Assembly (NCBI GenBank): GCA_045643785.1
Contig: JAZRFR010000129.1
Span: forward strand, 1-13,531
Reading direction: 5' to 3'
Length of the DNA stretch: 13,531 bases
Source of the DNA: CAMEON01 sp045643785
Lineage (GTDB): Bacteria > Bacillota > Clostridia > Oscillospirales > CAG-272
Shown here: positions 13,412-13,531 of the stretch, in pieces
How the letters are laid out: every line of letters starts with the position of its first letter
How positions within the stretch are numbered: the first letter of the stretch is position 1
The notes under the pieces: model-generated
What the model was told of the DNA's origin: nothing
What the model saw: only the letters and a program-made list of their open reading frames with translations
Database searches by the model: none
Translations under genes and position numbers: made by a program

Positions 13412-13531
13412 ATTGCAGTTTGTGGGGGCTCTGCCCCCACCCCCCGCAAGCCCCTTTTGAAAAAGGGGCTTGACCCCCAAAACTTTCAAAAACATTGTCA
13501 AATAATCTTTTTTGAAAGTTCTTGGGATTCT
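13411..13531 (+). repeat. Intergenic hairpin repeat, copy 3 (runs to the window edge)
   Basis: AATTGCAGTTTGT begins at 13411 and uses the last base of the TAA stop. Three stem-loops follow: GTGGGGGC/GCCCCCAC (13422-13429/13433-13440, loop TCT); the 12-bp stem at 13447-13472; and AACTTTCAAAAA (13481-13492) against TTTTTGAAAGTT (13509-13520). The first and last motifs are shared with copy 2; the middle differs. The element probably continues beyond the window. Confidence 0.75.
13447..13472. terminator. Probable terminator hairpin after the GNAT gene
   Basis: CAAGCCCCTTTT (13447-13458) pairs perfectly with AAAAGGGGCTTG (13461-13472), effective loop TGAA. No T-run follows on the plus strand. As in copy 2, a stable hairpin with a GA-centred loop sits directly after the last gene of a unit. 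Confidence 0.45.

Noticed and set aside
13422..13520. Possible CRISPR-like or tandem repeat array at the right edge
   Set aside because: The repeats are single inverted pairs with different sequences, not direct repeats with spacers.

Overview
The window reads as one stretch of chromosome from a Gram-positive anaerobe of the Clostridia type (Bacillota), probably an uncultured gut lineage. This is inferred from AGGAGG-type ribosome binding sites, strong C/G preference at third codon positions, two lipoproteins with Ser/Thr/Asp-rich or short linkers, a surface protein with a Cys-containing C-terminal anchor, and hairpin-rich intergenic repeats. No species can be named. All eight protein genes lie on the plus strand. 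There are no tRNA, rRNA, CRISPR or transposase genes.

Positions 1-178 hold an intergenic repeat copy (minus orientation) and the promoter of the first operon. Positions 179-8620 form a tight four-gene operon: glycerol kinase (glpK), a cytosolic monoacylglycerol-lipase/lysophospholipase-like hydrolase, a 1167-residue secreted modular surface protein, and an 808-residue lipoprotein with a GH99/WbsX-like (beta/alpha) domain, a CBM9/DOMON-like beta-sandwich and a C-terminal stalk-type domain. Gaps are 18, -4 and 31 bases, so co-transcription is very likely. A hairpin repeat closes the operon.

Positions 8838-9659 encode a small membrane lipoprotein with a perfect 15-bp terminator hairpin behind it. 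Positions 9848-11398 encode a cardiolipin synthase, followed 65 bases later by a Gfo/Idh/MocA-family oxidoreductase (11464-12600). A 161-bp imperfect-palindrome element (12601-12761) separates this from a GNAT acetyltransferase (12836-13411), and another hairpin repeat runs to the window edge.

The most notable points are: (1) the operon joining glycerol phosphorylation, glyceride hydrolysis, a large surface binding protein and a surface glycosidase-like lipoprotein, which suggests use of a glycosylated glycerolipid or similar glycoconjugate (inference); (2) a roughly 495-residue internal duplication in the surface protein; (3) a family of hairpin repeats with compensatory stem changes between copies; (4) a recurring leader of a small hairpin plus AAACCC before three separate genes; and (5) the long-palindrome, MITE-like element.
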